DNA from: Streptococcus parasanguinis
GTDB taxonomy: Bacteria > Bacillota > Bacilli > Lactobacillales > Streptococcaceae
Direction of reading: 5' to 3'
Length of the DNA stretch: 64,000 nucleotides
NCBI RefSeq assembly: GCF_019929185.1
Contig: NZ_JAHZPC010000001.1
Location: 62,001-126,000, forward strand
Positions 1 through 9,542 of the stretch are shown here, one piece after another. Position 1 is the first letter of the stretch; each line of letters starts with the position of its first letter. The notes under the pieces are model-generated. The model saw only the letters and a program-made list of their open reading frames with translations, was not told the origin of the DNA and made no database searches. The translations under genes were made by a program, and so were the position numbers.

Positions 1-2
1 TT

Positions 3-1259
3 ATGATGATGGCGGTTCTGGTCTTGACCCCTTTATCCCTGTTGATTGCTCGTTTTATTGCCAAGCGTTCTTATACGCTTTTCCAAAAGCAGACCAAGGC
101 GCGTGGTCTTCAAACTCAGTTGATCGAAGAGTCCTTGACCCAGGAAAGTTTGATCCAGTCATTTAACGCTCAGGATCAATTCCGTACGGCTTTTAAGGGG
201 ACGAATGAAAGCTATGCCAATTATTCCCAATCCGCTGTCTTTTATTCTTCAACTGTCAACCCTGCCACTCGCTTTGTGAATGCCTTGATTTATGCGGTAG
301 TGGCTGGATTTGGTGCGGTTCGTATTATTTCGGGATCTCACTTTACTGTCGGTCAATTGGTGACCTTCCTCAATTATGTCAACCAATACACCAAGCCTTT
401 TAATGATATCTCTTCTGTCTTGTCAGAACTCCAAAGTGCCCTTGCCTGTGCAGAGCGTTTGTACAGCGTCTTGGATCAAGCTGAGGTCGAAGAGACAGGG
501 CAACGGGTTCTGGAAAGTCAGGATGTTAAAGGTGCGATTGGTTTTGAACACGTCACATTTGGCTATGATTTGGGTCGGACCTTGATCAAAGATTTAACCA
601 TTCAGGTTCCAGCTGCCAGTAAGGTTGCCATTGTAGGACCTACAGGAGCAGGAAAGTCGACCTTGATTAATTTGCTCATGCGTTTCTACCCTGTTAATTC
701 TGGAGAGATCACGATTGATGGGGTACCAATTACGGACTACACCCGTGCTTCTTACCGCCAACAGTTTGGTATGGTTTTGCAAGAAACCTGGCTCAAGGTT
801 GGGACCATTCATGAAAATATCGCCTTTTCTCGTCCAGATGCAACTAGAGAAGAAGTCATAGAAGCAGCCAAAGCGGCCAATGCAGATTTCTTCATTCGGC
901 AGTTGCCACAAGGGTACGATACCTATCTTTCAGATGCTGGAGAGTCTTTGTCCCAAGGTCAACGCCAACTCTTAACGATTGCTCGGGTTTTCCTTTCAGT
1001 TCCTAAGATTTTGATCCTGGATGAGGCGACATCCTCCATCGATACTCGGACTGAGGTCTTGATTCAAGATGCCTTTAATCAGCTCATGAAGGGACGGACC
1101 AGCTTTATCATTGCTCACCGCTTGTCGACCATTCAAAATGCCGATATGATTCTTGTCATGGTGGATGGCGATATTGTTGAGCATGGCACTCATGAAGAGC
1201 TGATGCAAGCGCAAGGTGTATACTACAAGATGCAGACAGCTCAGCAACAGATTAGTTAG
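3..1259 (+). CDS. patB: PatB-like ABC exporter subunit, 3' part only
   Basis: C-terminal about 418 residues of a heterodimeric multidrug-type ABC exporter half (membrane domain fused to ATPase); the 5' end lies outside the window. What remains is the last transmembrane segments (about residues 1-150) and a full nucleotide-binding domain: Walker A GPTGAGKST near residue 214, signature LSQGQRQ (a non-canonical LSGGQ), Walker B ILILDEATSS and the H-loop IIAHRLST. From family knowledge such subunits pair with a PatA-like partner and export drugs or dyes at the cell membrane. A second PatB-like gene begins at 63500, so this is either a paralogue or the same family locus met twice (see findings). 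The first codons here are internal and do not mark the true start. Confidence 0.85.
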   Translation: MMMAVLVLTPLSLLIARFIAKRSYTLFQKQTKARGLQTQLIEESLTQESLIQSFNAQDQFRTAFKGTNESYANYSQSAVFYSSTVNPATRFVNALIYAVVAGFGAVRIISGSHFTVGQLVTFLNYVNQYTKPFNDISSVLSELQSALACAERLYSVLDQAEVEETGQRVLESQDVKGAIGFEHVTFGYDLGRTLIKDLTIQVPAASKVAIVGPTGAGKSTLINLLMRFYPVNSGEITIDGVPITDYTRASYRQQFGMVLQETWLKVGTIHENIAFSRPDATREEVIEAAKAANADFFIRQLPQGYDTYLSDAGESLSQGQRQLLTIARVFLSVPKILILDEATSSIDTRTEVLIQDAFNQLMKGRTSFIIAHRLSTIQNADMILVMVDGDIVEHGTHEELMQAQGVYYKMQTAQQQIS

Positions 1260-1353
1260 AATGTAGACAAACTATTTTTAAAGTAAATAAGTAAAGTGAT
1301 TCTGTAAAGAAATAAATATCTACCTAATTTGTATAACGAATTAAGAGAACATT

Positions 1354-1491
1354 AAAACTTTCCGCCGTGAGAAAAGTGCCTGAAACAATTTAGTTTCAGG
1401 CACTCGGGAGTTTTGAAACTTTAGGTTCAAAACTAAGTCATGGAACTTCGTAGAAGTTCGCTGACGTCCGTACTCACCTAAGGAAAGTTTT
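1354..1491 (+). ncRNA. structured RNA, copy 1 (asd-motif-like candidate)
   Basis: A roughly 138-nt element is closed by a perfect 10-bp terminal stem (1354-1363 with 1482-1491). Inside are an 11-bp hairpin (1376-1386/1393-1403), an 8-bp hairpin (1410-1417/1426-1433) and a 7-bp hairpin (1443-1449/1453-1459). A second copy at 13827-13964 is near-identical in the middle but differs in the stems by paired changes, so base pairing is conserved. Size, lactic-acid-bacterial host and two-copy dispersal recall the asd RNA motif / SR914400 small RNA of streptococci; that assignment is from memory and needs a covariance-model search. The plus strand is chosen because a plus-oriented terminator follows at 1515-1544. 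Confidence 0.6.
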
Positions 1492-1514
1492 TAATATGTC
1501 TTTATCTTCAATCT

Positions 1515-1544
1515 AAGCATTTTCAGATTTGAAAATGCTTTTTT
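1515..1544 (+). terminator. Rho-independent terminator after RNA copy 1 / patB
   Basis: Ten-base arms 1515-1524 and 1531-1540 (AAGCATTTTC / GAAAATGCTT) around a 6-nt loop, ending in a T run. Confidence 0.75.
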
Positions 1545-1549
1545 CATCT

Positions 1550-1578
1550 AAAAAAACATCTAGCAAAATTGCTAGATG
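1550..1578 (-). terminator. terminator of the glnQ operon
   Basis: Inverted repeat CATCTAGCA / TGCTAGATG (1557-1565, 1570-1578). On the minus strand it is followed by a T run at 1556-1550, placed just beyond the glnQ stop codon. Confidence 0.75.
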
Positions 1579-1596
1579 CTTCAGAAACCACTATTT

Positions 1597-2337
1597 TTAA
1601 ACGTTTAGAACCTTATCTAAGAATTCTTTCAAACGTGGGTGTTGTGGGTTGTCGAAGATTTGGTCTGGTTTGCCGTCTTCGAGGAATTCACCGTCTGCGG
1701 TAAAGATGACGCGGTTGGCTACTTGGCGGGCAAATCCCATCTCGTGGGTAACGATGATCATGGTCATGCCTTGCTCTGCCAACTCTTTCATAACGTTCAA
1801 TACATCTCCAACCATCTCAGGGTCAAGGGCAGAAGTAGGTTCGTCAAAGAGCATAATATCTGGATTCATGGCAAGTCCACGTGCGATAGCCACACGTTGT
1901 TTTTGACCACCGGAAAGACTATTTGGATTGGCATCGGATTTATCTGCGAGTCCAACTTTTTCCAACAATTCCATTCCGACTTTTTGAGCTTCTTCGCGAG
2001 TCATCAGTTTGTGCTCTACTGGCGCAAACATAATGTTTTCAAGGACGCTCATGTGCGGGAAGAGGTTGAAGTGTTGGAAAACCATCCCAATATTTTCACG
2101 GACCAAATCAACATTGGTTTTTGGATCGGTTAGATCATATCCATTAACTGTAATTTGACCTTTTGTAACTTCTTCGAGGAGATTGAGACTACGAAGGAAG
2201 GTCGATTTACCAGAACCAGACGGTCCGATAATGCAGACCACATCCCCTTCGTAGAATTTTGCTGAGATTCCTTTTAAGACCTCATTTTCACCATAGTATT
2301 TGTGGAGGTCATGGACATCAATTTTTAATTTAGCCAT
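1597..2337 (-). CDS. glnQ: amino-acid (glutamine-type) ABC transporter ATPase
   Basis: 246-residue ATPase of a polar amino-acid importer, which hydrolyses ATP on the cytoplasmic face to drive uptake. Walker [10 protein letters not shown] (about residue 38), Q-loop in [14 protein letters not shown], signature LSGGQKQR and Walker [15 protein letters not shown] are all intact, and length is typical. It directly follows the receptor-permease gene on the minus strand: its ATG shares the junction at 2337 with that gene's stop codon, so the two are translationally coupled. Substrate is inferred from family resemblance to GlnPQ and not proven; glutamate or asparagine are alternatives. Confidence 0.9.
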   Translation of the reverse strand: MAKLKIDVHDLHKYYGENEVLKGISAKFYEGDVVCIIGPSGSGKSTFLRSLNLLEEVTKGQITVNGYDLTDPKTNVDLVRENIGMVFQHFNLFPHMSVLENIMFAPVEHKLMTREEAQKVGMELLEKVGLADKSDANPNSLSGGQKQRVAIARGLAMNPDIMLFDEPTSALDPEMVGDVLNVMKELAEQGMTMIIVTHEMGFARQVANRVIFTADGEFLEDGKPDQIFDNPQHPRLKEFLDKVLNV

Positions 2338-4520
2338 TAGTTAACCTTCTTTTCTAATTTTTTTGCAAATCGTGTTAGCAAGGTGATAATCACGAGGTAG
2401 AAGACGGCAAGGATCGCATACATCTTGAAACTTTGGTAGTTTCGAGCGATGATGATCTTACCAGTTTGGAAGAGTTCTACCAATCCGATCGCAGAAACGA
2501 TAGTCGTATCTTTCAGGGCAATGACGAATTGGTTAACAAAGTTTGGAAGCATGAGTTTGGTTGCTTGTGGCAAGATGATCTTGCGCATGGTCTTGCCATA
2601 AGAGATCCCAAGGCTTCGGCTGGCTTCCATCTGTCCAATCGGTACAGCTTGGATCCCCCCACGAACAATTTCTGCAATATAGGCAGCAGCATTGAGGGAG
2701 AGGGCGATGGTACCTGCAACAAAGTCGTTGATTGGGGATTGATGACCTGTGACCGATTCAATCAAGTTTGGAATTCCCCAGAAGATGAAGGCGGCGAGGA
2801 TCATGAGTGGGATCCCACGAATAACATCGACAAAGATCTCAGCAGTCCAGCGAAGCCATTTATAAGGGCTAACACTAAACATCCCAAAGATAACACCGAT
2901 CACCATAGCAATGGCGAAAGAGAGAAGGGCAAGGGCAAGAGTGACACCCAAACCACTTAACAATTGTTTGTAGTTGTTTTGAAGCAAGCCCCAGATCGTT
3001 GTTTCATCTGCTGTTGTACTTGAAGTACTTGATTTGCTATCTGCTTTAAGGTATTTATCGAGAATCTTTTGGTATTGACCGCTTTTCTTCAAGTTTGCAA
3101 GACCGTTATTGAACATTTCGATCAATTCAGGATTTTCACCCTTCTTAACGGCAAATGCTAGTTGACCACTTGGAGTTCCTTCGATAGGTGTTTTGAATTT
3201 ACGTCCTTGTTTAATAGCGTATTTGATAACAGGTTCGTCATCCATGATCGCTGCGACAGAACCAGAATTCAAACTATCGTACATAGAAGCTCCGTCAGAG
3301 AAGGTTTTGATCTTGTAACCATATTTCTTTTGGTTTTCTTCAAGGAAGTTTTGTGAGGAAGTACCGTTTTTAACACCGACTGTCTTTCCTTTTAGGTCAT
3401 CATATGAATCAATCTTGCTGCTTTCTTGAACGGCTAGAATAGAATTGGCCGTGTAGTATGGTTCAGAAAAATCAAATGTTTCTTTCCGAGCATCTGTTAC
3501 GGTCATCCCTGCGATCATTCCTTGCGCATGGCCGGATTGGACATCACTTACTGCTGCGTCAAATCCAGGATTATTAATCTCGATGGTAAATCCTTGGTCT
3601 TTGGCAATAGCCTTGATCAAGTCCATATCGATCCCTGTGTATTTGTTTTTTCCATTTTGGAAGACAAATGGTGCAAAGGAAGAATCACTTGAAATGCTAT
3701 ATTTTGATTTTTTAGGAGTTGCTTTTTGACCAGCAGGAGTGGTGGTTTCTGGAACAGCACTGTTACTTGATGATTGACTTTCACCTGTCCATTTCTTGAT
3801 GATCTCATCAAGTGTTCCATCAGCTTTCATTTGAGCGAGAGCCTTGTTAAATTCAGTGATCAACTTTTCATGATTTCCACCTTTTTTAACACCAAAGGCA
3901 AAGCCACCGACTGCTTCCCCGTCCATATTGATAGCTAGGTCCTGACCCTTTTGGATGGCGTATTGAATAACAGGTTGGTCATCCATGACTGCATCCACTG
4001 CACCAGCTGATAAACTGTTATACATGAGATCACCGGTATCAAAAGTCTTGATCTTGTAGGCGTACTTGTCCTTGTTTTTATCGAGGAAGCGTTGGGCTGC
4101 AGTTCCGTTTTTAACACCGACTGTCTTCCCTTTTAATTGGCTGTACTTCGTGATTTTATCGGCTTTCGTAGTCGCGATGACAACTTTTGTATCATAGTAA
4201 GTATCAGACATGGTGAAGACTTTTTCACGTTCTGTTGTTTTGGTCATCCCGGCCATGATGGCATCTGCTTGACCAGCTTGAACTGCATTGACCGCTGCAT
4301 CAAATCCCGGGAAGGATTTGTCCAAATCCCAGCCATTGATTTCAGCGACCTTGTCCAAGATCTCTACGTCAATTCCTTTATAGGTTTGATCTGAATCCTT
4401 AAATTCAAACGGTGCATATGCTGTGTCAAAAACGACCTTGATCGTTTCAGCATGAGCATGACCAGCGAATGCAACGAATGGAAATAAGAAAAGCAAACAT
4501 GCTAGTAATTTTTTCTTCAT
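2337..4520 (-). CDS. glnP: fused tandem substrate-binding domains plus permease of a GlnPQ-type transporter
   Basis: 727 residues. A signal peptide (about 1-24, ending AHAE) precedes two consecutive periplasmic-binding-type domains (about 26-248 and 272-495), each with the same pattern (DxAYAPFEF or DSSFAPFVF near its start, then [11 protein letters not shown]). A serine/threonine-rich linker leads to a membrane permease domain (about 510-727) with the EAA-type loop around [18 protein letters not shown]. Carrying two receptors on the permease chain is the known architecture of lactococcal/streptococcal GlnPQ and raises local substrate concentration. RBS GGAGA lies 6 nt upstream of the ATG. 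It forms an operon with glnQ. Confidence 0.9.
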   Translation of the reverse strand: MKKKLLACLLFLFPFVAFAGHAHAETIKVVFDTAYAPFEFKDSDQTYKGIDVEILDKVAEINGWDLDKSFPGFDAAVNAVQAGQADAIMAGMTKTTEREKVFTMSDTYYDTKVVIATTKADKITKYSQLKGKTVGVKNGTAAQRFLDKNKDKYAYKIKTFDTGDLMYNSLSAGAVDAVMDDQPVIQYAIQKGQDLAINMDGEAVGGFAFGVKKGGNHEKLITEFNKALAQMKADGTLDEIIKKWTGESQSSSNSAVPETTTPAGQKATPKKSKYSISSDSSFAPFVFQNGKNKYTGIDMDLIKAIAKDQGFTIEINNPGFDAAVSDVQSGHAQGMIAGMTVTDARKETFDFSEPYYTANSILAVQESSKIDSYDDLKGKTVGVKNGTSSQNFLEENQKKYGYKIKTFSDGASMYDSLNSGSVAAIMDDEPVIKYAIKQGRKFKTPIEGTPSGQLAFAVKKGENPELIEMFNNGLANLKKSGQYQKILDKYLKADSKSSTSSTTADETTIWGLLQNNYKQLLSGLGVTLALALLSFAIAMVIGVIFGMFSVSPYKWLRWTAEIFVDVIRGIPLMILAAFIFWGIPNLIESVTGHQSPINDFVAGTIALSLNAAAYIAEIVRGGIQAVPIGQMEASRSLGISYGKTMRKIILPQATKLMLPNFVNQFVIALKDTTIVSAIGLVELFQTGKIIIARNYQSFKMYAILAVFYLVIITLLTRFAKKLEKKVN

Positions 4521-4601
4521 TTCTGTCTCCTTCTAATTCTTTCTCTTAGGGTATTTAACCCATGAGCACATTGACTAAAGGATGGCCTTAAAAAAACAAA
4601 T

Positions 4602-4627
4602 CATTCATACCAAAACGAGTATGAATG
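4602..4627 (-). promoter_or_regulatory. leader hairpin with T tract upstream of glnP (possible attenuator)
   Basis: On the minus strand the leader holds a 9-bp stem CATTCATAC / GTATGAATG (plus coordinates 4619-4627 and 4602-4610) followed by a T-rich run (4600-4591). It lies between the promoter and the start codon, so it could cause premature termination. I see no T-box, named riboswitch or leader peptide, so the controlling signal is unknown. Confidence 0.45.
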
Positions 4628-4651
4628 GTCTTATGTTTTTCTACAAAAGCT

Positions 4652-4680
4652 ATTATATCAAAAAAGACTTTGCTATGCAA
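4652..4680 (-). promoter_or_regulatory. sigma-70-type promoter for glnP-glnQ
   Basis: On the minus strand TTGCAT (4680-4675), 17-nt spacer, TATAAT (4657-4652), leaving a leader of about 125 nt before the glnP ATG. Confidence 0.8.
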
Positions 4681-4724
4681 GAAAAATTGAGTTTTGATGT
4701 TAGGTTTTCTAACATGAAACGATA

Positions 4725-4753
4725 TTGCAGCTCTTGATTTTCTTTGCTACAAT
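4725..4753 (+). promoter_or_regulatory. promoter of the CPBP protease gene
   Basis: TTGCAG (4725-4730), 17-nt spacer, TACAAT (4748-4753). The spacing rules out the TTG at 4725 as a start codon for the gene below. Confidence 0.8.
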
Positions 4754-4781
4754 GGACCTATCAGATAAATGGAGGTTGATC

Positions 4782-5738
4782 ATGAAGAAAGGAAAGATCA
4801 TTCAGGATATAAAAACAAACACATCTATGCCAGTTCTTATTTCTACACTATTCTATGTATTTTTAGCCTCCTTCTTTATAGAAGGGGGACTATGGCTTAG
4901 TAGTGAATTGGTGGGACCATTTTCCTTAGGGATCGGTTTTCTAGTGGAGTTCTTTTCGCCAGGAAATGGGACAGCAAGTATTCAAGAATTTTTCTACCAT
5001 TATCTTCTCTATTATGAGCTCTTCAGTTTTGTAATCATACTATTTCTCTTTATTTTTTGGGTGAAGGTCATAGAGAAGAATGCTTTATCAAGCTTAGGCT
5101 TTGTAAAAAGAAATTGGCTCAAGTATCTAGTCTGGGGGATCATGATTTCACTTGTTCAAATGGGAGTGATCGCGCTTGTCTACCAAGTAAGTGGCATCGG
5201 GTCTTTTGTGTTAAATGAGCTCAGTTTAGAGCCCTTGCTTTTTATCCTAGGATTATTTCCATTTTGGCTTCTGCAAGGGGGGACGGAAGAAGTAGCGACG
5301 CGAGGTTGGCTTCTGACTCGGATTGCTGCAAGAACTAATCTGCCTTTAGCGATCGTGATTTCTAGTAGTCTCTTTGGCATTCTGCATATGGGAAATGCAG
5401 GAGTGACTTTCTTATCCGTTCTGAATATCATCCTCGATGGAGTGCTGGCTGGTCTGCTTTTTATCTATACGGATAGTATCTGGCTAGTGGTCGCCCAACA
5501 CGGCACTTGGAACTATGTACAAGGAAATCTCCTTGGTTTTCAAGTCAGTGGCACAGGCGCAGATGCGTCTATCTTTAGCTTTACCATGGGATCTGGACCC
5601 GACTGGTTGACCGGAGGGACATTTGGAGCAGAAGGATCAATCATTACCACTTTGGTTCTTCTTGTATCCCTAGTGATTGTTTATCGCTTAGGGGAAAGGA
5701 AAGAAAGAGTTGATAATGAACAAGTGTATCATGATTGA
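4782..5738 (+). CDS. CPBP-family intramembrane metalloprotease
   Basis: 318-residue polytopic membrane protein of the CPBP (CAAX protease and bacteriocin-processing) family. Motif 1 is TEEVATRGWLL (EExxxR), motif 2 is FGILHMGN and motif 3 is QHGTWNYV, the residues that form the glutamic protease site in the membrane. About eight hydrophobic segments are seen. The start is set at ATG 4782, behind GGAGG at 4771; an upstream TTG in frame is the -35 box. Family members act in prenylated-protein processing, bacteriocin immunity or unknown proteolysis; no substrate can be inferred. The gene stands alone, between a divergent promoter and a strong terminator. Confidence 0.82.
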   Translation: MKKGKIIQDIKTNTSMPVLISTLFYVFLASFFIEGGLWLSSELVGPFSLGIGFLVEFFSPGNGTASIQEFFYHYLLYYELFSFVIILFLFIFWVKVIEKNALSSLGFVKRNWLKYLVWGIMISLVQMGVIALVYQVSGIGSFVLNELSLEPLLFILGLFPFWLLQGGTEEVATRGWLLTRIAARTNLPLAIVISSSLFGILHMGNAGVTFLSVLNIILDGVLAGLLFIYTDSIWLVVAQHGTWNYVQGNLLGFQVSGTGADASIFSFTMGSGPDWLTGGTFGAEGSIITTLVLLVSLVIVYRLGERKERVDNEQVYHD

Positions 5739-5761
5739 CTAGAATTGATGATAAAAATGAA

Positions 5762-5787
5762 GACCGGGACTTGAGCCCGGTCTTTTT
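5762..5787 (+). terminator. Rho-independent terminator after the CPBP gene
   Basis: GACCGGG (5762-5768) pairs with CCCGGTC (5776-5782), followed by TTTTT. Confidence 0.85.
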
Positions 5788-5871
5788 CTATGTGAGGATT
5801 CTATCCCCAAAAGTCAGTGAAATATTGTCTATTGTGGTAAAATAAGGGAAGTATAATCAAAGGAAGAAAGT

Positions 5872-7860
5872 ATGATTAATCGAGTAACAGATAACAAATT
5901 TAAACTAGTATCGAAATACCAACCGTCTGGGGATCAACCGCAGGCCATTGAGCAACTGGTGGATAACATCGAGGGTGGTGAGAAGGCGCAAATCCTGATG
6001 GGAGCGACTGGTACGGGGAAGACCTATACCATGAGCCAGGTTATTGCCCAGGTCAATAAACCGACCCTGGTTATCGCCCATAATAAAACGCTAGCGGGCC
6101 AGCTCTATGGGGAGTTCAAGGAATTTTTCCCTGAAAATGCGGTCGAGTACTTCGTATCTTACTACGATTACTACCAGCCAGAAGCCTATGTGCCATCGAG
6201 CGACACCTATATCGAAAAGGATAGCTCGGTCAATGATGAGATTGATAAACTTCGTCACTCCGCAACCTCAGCTTTGTTGGAGCGTAACGATGTCATCGTT
6301 GTAGCTTCCGTCTCTTGTATTTATGGTTTGGGTTCGCCGAAGGAATATGCCGATAGCGTGGTGAGTCTGCGTCCAGGTCTGGAGATTTCTCGTGATAAAC
6401 TGCTCAATGACCTGGTGGATATCCAGTTTGAGCGCAATGATATCGACTTTCAACGGGGGAAATTCCGTGTTCGTGGAGATGTGGTCGAGATTTTCCCAGC
6501 TTCGCGTGATGAACATGCCTTCCGAGTGGAGTTTTTCGGGGACGAGATTGAGCGGATTCGGGAGATTGAAGCTTTGACAGGCCAAGTTCTGGGAGATGTG
6601 GACCACTTAGCAATTTTCCCAGCTACTCACTTCGTGACCAATGATGACCATATGGAAGTGGCCATTGCCAAGATTCAGGCGGAACTAGAAGAGCAGTTGA
6701 AAGTCTTTGAAAAAGAAGGCAAGCTCTTAGAAGCCCAACGTCTAAAACAACGGACCGAGTATGATATTGAAATGCTGCGGGAGATGGGCTACACCAATGG
6801 GGTCGAAAACTACTCTCGTCACATGGATGGCCGGAGTGAAGGTGAGCCTCCTTACACTCTCCTTGACTTCTTTCCAGAAGATTTCCTCATCATGATCGAT
6901 GAAAGCCACATGACTATGGGACAGATCAAGGGCATGTACAATGGAGACCGCTCGCGCAAGGAAATGCTGGTCAACTATGGTTTCCGTTTGCCGTCTGCTC
7001 TGGATAACCGGCCACTGCGTCGTGAGGAGTTTGAAAGCCATGTCCATCAGATTGTCTATGTGTCTGCGACACCAGGCGACTATGAGATGGAACAAACCGA
7101 TACCATCATCGAGCAGATCATTCGTCCGACAGGTCTTCTCGATCCTGAGGTGGAAGTGCGTCCGACCATGGGTCAAATGGACGACCTCTTAGGTGAGATC
7201 AATGCGCGTGTAGAACGTGGAGAGCGGACCTTTGTCACCACCCTGACCAAGAAGATGGCAGAAGACTTGACCGACTATTTCAAGGAAATGGGTGTCAAGG
7301 TCAAATACATGCACTCGGACATTAAGACCTTGGAGCGGACGGAGATTATTCGAGATTTGCGTTTGGGTGTCTTTGATGTCTTGGTCGGGATTAACCTCCT
7401 TCGCGAAGGGATAGATGTACCGGAAGTAAGCTTAGTTGCCATCCTTGATGCGGATAAGGAAGGATTCCTCCGTAATGAACGCGGCCTCATTCAAACCATT
7501 GGTCGTGCAGCCCGTAATAGTGAGGGTCACGTGATCATGTATGCGGACACCATGACCCAGTCAATGCAAAAAGCCATCGATGAAACAGCCCGTCGTCGGA
7601 AAATCCAGATGGCTTATAATGAAGAGCATGGTATTGTACCACAAACCATCAAGAAGGAAATCCGTGACCTGATCTCTGTTACCAAGGCGGTGGCCAAAGA
7701 AGAGGACAAGGAAGTAGATATCACCAGTCTCAACCGCCAAGAGCGCAAGGAACTGGTCAAGAAACTGCAAGGTCAAATGCAAGAAGCTGTCGAAGTGCTT
7801 GATTTCGAGTTGGCAGCGCAAATCCGCGATATGATGTTGGAAGTCAAGGCTTTGGATTAA
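5872..7860 (+). CDS. uvrB: excinuclease ABC subunit B
   Basis: 662-residue UvrB, the damage-verifying helicase of nucleotide excision repair that is loaded by UvrA and recruits UvrC. Walker [11 protein letters not shown] (about residues 43-52), the beta-hairpin with [12 protein letters not shown], helicase motif DESH (about 345) and motif VI region QTIGRAARN are intact. A C-terminal UVR domain (about 620-660) contacts UvrC. Length is standard. The start ATG follows AAAGGAAG; a TATAAT at 5852-5857 is the likely -10. In streptococci uvrB lies near mutX, as here. Confidence 0.97.
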   Translation: MINRVTDNKFKLVSKYQPSGDQPQAIEQLVDNIEGGEKAQILMGATGTGKTYTMSQVIAQVNKPTLVIAHNKTLAGQLYGEFKEFFPENAVEYFVSYYDYYQPEAYVPSSDTYIEKDSSVNDEIDKLRHSATSALLERNDVIVVASVSCIYGLGSPKEYADSVVSLRPGLEISRDKLLNDLVDIQFERNDIDFQRGKFRVRGDVVEIFPASRDEHAFRVEFFGDEIERIREIEALTGQVLGDVDHLAIFPATHFVTNDDHMEVAIAKIQAELEEQLKVFEKEGKLLEAQRLKQRTEYDIEMLREMGYTNGVENYSRHMDGRSEGEPPYTLLDFFPEDFLIMIDESHMTMGQIKGMYNGDRSRKEMLVNYGFRLPSALDNRPLRREEFESHVHQIVYVSATPGDYEMEQTDTIIEQIIRPTGLLDPEVEVRPTMGQMDDLLGEINARVERGERTFVTTLTKKMAEDLTDYFKEMGVKVKYMHSDIKTLERTEIIRDLRLGVFDVLVGINLLREGIDVPEVSLVAILDADKEGFLRNERGLIQTIGRAARNSEGHVIMYADTMTQSMQKAIDETARRRKIQMAYNEEHGIVPQTIKKEIRDLISVTKAVAKEEDKEVDITSLNRQERKELVKKLQGQMQEAVEVLDFELAAQIRDMMLEVKALD

Positions 7861-7873
7861 GGAGGTGATAGAA

Positions 7874-8437
7874 ATGAATGAAGCTTCATTAACAACAATT
7901 ATAAGTGTATTAATTCCTAGTATAATTTCAATTGTAGGTTTTAGGGTAACTTATTACTCAATGAAACAAAGTTTTCAAAATGAACTTAAGCGTAATAGGG
8001 ATACTTTAGCTTTGGATAATATGTCAAAAATACCGTATAGAGTTTTGTCGCTTTTTGATGAGATGATTGAAAATAATTCTTTAAAAAATACTAAGGATAA
8101 AGAAAGAAAACAAGAAGAAAATTTGAAAAACTTTAAAGAGATAATGAATATAATATACTCATACGGTTCAAAAGAGTCTATTAAGATTGTTTCGTTAATG
8201 CAAAAAGAAAACTATGAGGCCGCAGTTACACAAATTAATCAAAACGAATATCGAACGATGGCGATTTTTGTGTTACTTGCCACACAAATTAAATATGATG
8301 TTACTTCTGTTGCAGTTAGCCCTAGATATTGGTTTATAATGAAGTTGAAAGATTTTGACTCACAACAAAATAGACTTTCAGAAGCAACAAATAAATTAAT
8401 AGGGGAGCTAGGGTTAGATGACAACTTTAGGATGTGA
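7874..8437 (+). CDS. hypothetical membrane-anchored protein, AT-rich
   Basis: 187 residues, not recognised. The N-terminus (about 5-25) is one hydrophobic segment; the rest is charged and mostly helical, with a lysine-rich stretch near residues 75-95. The start is placed at ATG 7874, 6 nt after a strong GGAGGTG at 7861-7867; the GTG at 7865 lies within that Shine-Dalgarno sequence. It begins 13 bases after the uvrB stop. Base composition is clearly more AT-rich than uvrB and rare codons such as ATA and AGG are frequent, so recent acquisition is likely. Function unknown. Confidence 0.6.
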   Translation: MNEASLTTIISVLIPSIISIVGFRVTYYSMKQSFQNELKRNRDTLALDNMSKIPYRVLSLFDEMIENNSLKNTKDKERKQEENLKNFKEIMNIIYSYGSKESIKIVSLMQKENYEAAVTQINQNEYRTMAIFVLLATQIKYDVTSVAVSPRYWFIMKLKDFDSQQNRLSEATNKLIGELGLDDNFRM

Positions 8438-8567
8438 AAATTTTAAAAGGGGCATCAAAGATTTACGTATTTCACTTGGCAATGTTATTGTTGGCCGGGA
8501 TGTGAACACCGCTAGCATGCGAGAACAGCATCTCCAGAAGGTAGCAGCAGAAGTGAAGAGACTTTGA
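8418..8567 (+). CDS. small ORF or gene remnant, 49 residues
   Basis: An ATG at 8418 opens 49 codons overlapping the end of the previous gene. From about residue 15 the peptide (IKDLRISLGNVIVG, then REQHLQKVAAEVKRL) reads like the tail of a normal cytosolic protein, with composition like the core genome rather than its AT-rich neighbour. I think it is the 3' remnant of a gene replaced by the AT-rich insertion, but an expressed small protein cannot be excluded. Confidence 0.3.
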   Translation: MTTLGCENFKRGIKDLRISLGNVIVGRDVNTASMREQHLQKVAAEVKRL

Positions 8568-8670
8568 TCAGAGATGGGTTACTACTGATAAGTTAGTGTC
8601 TTTAGTTGTATTTTGAATAGGTTTTAGTTAAACTATTAATATTATCTGTAAAACATAGGAATGATTCAAT

Positions 8671-9024
8671 ATGCTACTTTTTATCTATATGATCTATGTC
8701 ATTTTTTCACTATCAAAAATGAAAAGAGAAGGGAAAAGAGTCTCAATTCTTACGAAGATTGTCGTCTTTGGTTTATTGGTTTTATCATTGATTATGATGT
8801 ATTTCAGTTTTTTGGCATTTTTATTTTCTCCTTTGCCATTTTTTGGCTTTCTAGCCTCTCTTGTTCTTGGCGGCATGATGCTATCTCTGAAAATTGTTAT
8901 TGCCCTTGCATTACTATTGTTATCACTAAGTCTATTATTAGACAGCAAAAAAAGTGATCCGGATACGCCTCTAATTGATCATTGGCTACGGTTGGCAGTC
9001 CATATTCTGTTGATCATAATCTAA
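8671..9024 (+). CDS. small polytopic membrane protein, unknown
   Basis: 117 residues with about four hydrophobic segments (near 1-14, 28-55, 58-85, 100-117) and short basic loops (KMKREGKR). I do not recognise a family. The ATG at 8671 is preceded by a weak AGGAAT, so the start is uncertain. A second small membrane gene follows 60 bases downstream in the same direction, and the two sit between uvrB and mutX. Confidence 0.5.
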   Translation: MLLFIYMIYVIFSLSKMKREGKRVSILTKIVVFGLLVLSLIMMYFSFLAFLFSPLPFFGFLASLVLGGMMLSLKIVIALALLLLSLSLLLDSKKSDPDTPLIDHWLRLAVHILLIII

Positions 9025-9084
9025 GATAAGAAGATTACTGTTTTTTTAAGCTTTGAACCAATGTTTACATAGGAGAGCTCAATT

Positions 9085-9516
9085 ATGGGAAAGTATTTGT
9101 ACCTGTTTAGGATCCTGTATCTTATTCTTTTACTTTTCATGCTAGCTAATTTTCTTTTAGGATTCTTTGGCTACGCATTTACTCCACTTCTTTGGAATCC
9201 CTGGCTGTATCTTGGAGCAGTGACGGCTATTAGTCACATTTGGTATCGTTTCTATCGAAAACATACTCCAAATTGGAAGAACCTTGTTAGTGTTCTTTTG
9301 AGTCTCTTTGCTATGGTGATTCTAGTATATTTCATTGAGTTGTTCTTTACCTTTGATGTCCATGGTCCGGTGACGATTCACTCGGAATATTATTTAAAAG
9401 AGAAGTCAATTGTCTTTCATAGAGGCTCCCTTTTAGATGCCTTCGATGAATACCATGAGCTGGTGAATCCCTTTGTCATGAAAGAAGAGATACAAAAGAA
9501 TGTTTATGTTGATTAA
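9085..9516 (+). CDS. membrane protein of unknown function
   Basis: 143 residues; three hydrophobic segments (about 8-32, 38-52, 72-95) followed by a soluble tail of about 48 residues. RBS AGGAGA lies 8 nt before the ATG. No catalytic motif is visible and the family is not recognised. It is probably co-transcribed with the preceding 117-residue membrane gene and precedes mutX by 26 bases. Confidence 0.55.
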   Translation: MGKYLYLFRILYLILLLFMLANFLLGFFGYAFTPLLWNPWLYLGAVTAISHIWYRFYRKHTPNWKNLVSVLLSLFAMVILVYFIELFFTFDVHGPVTIHSEYYLKEKSIVFHRGSLLDAFDEYHELVNPFVMKEEIQKNVYVD

Positions 9517-9542
9517 TTGTTAATATCATAGAAAGGAAATTT

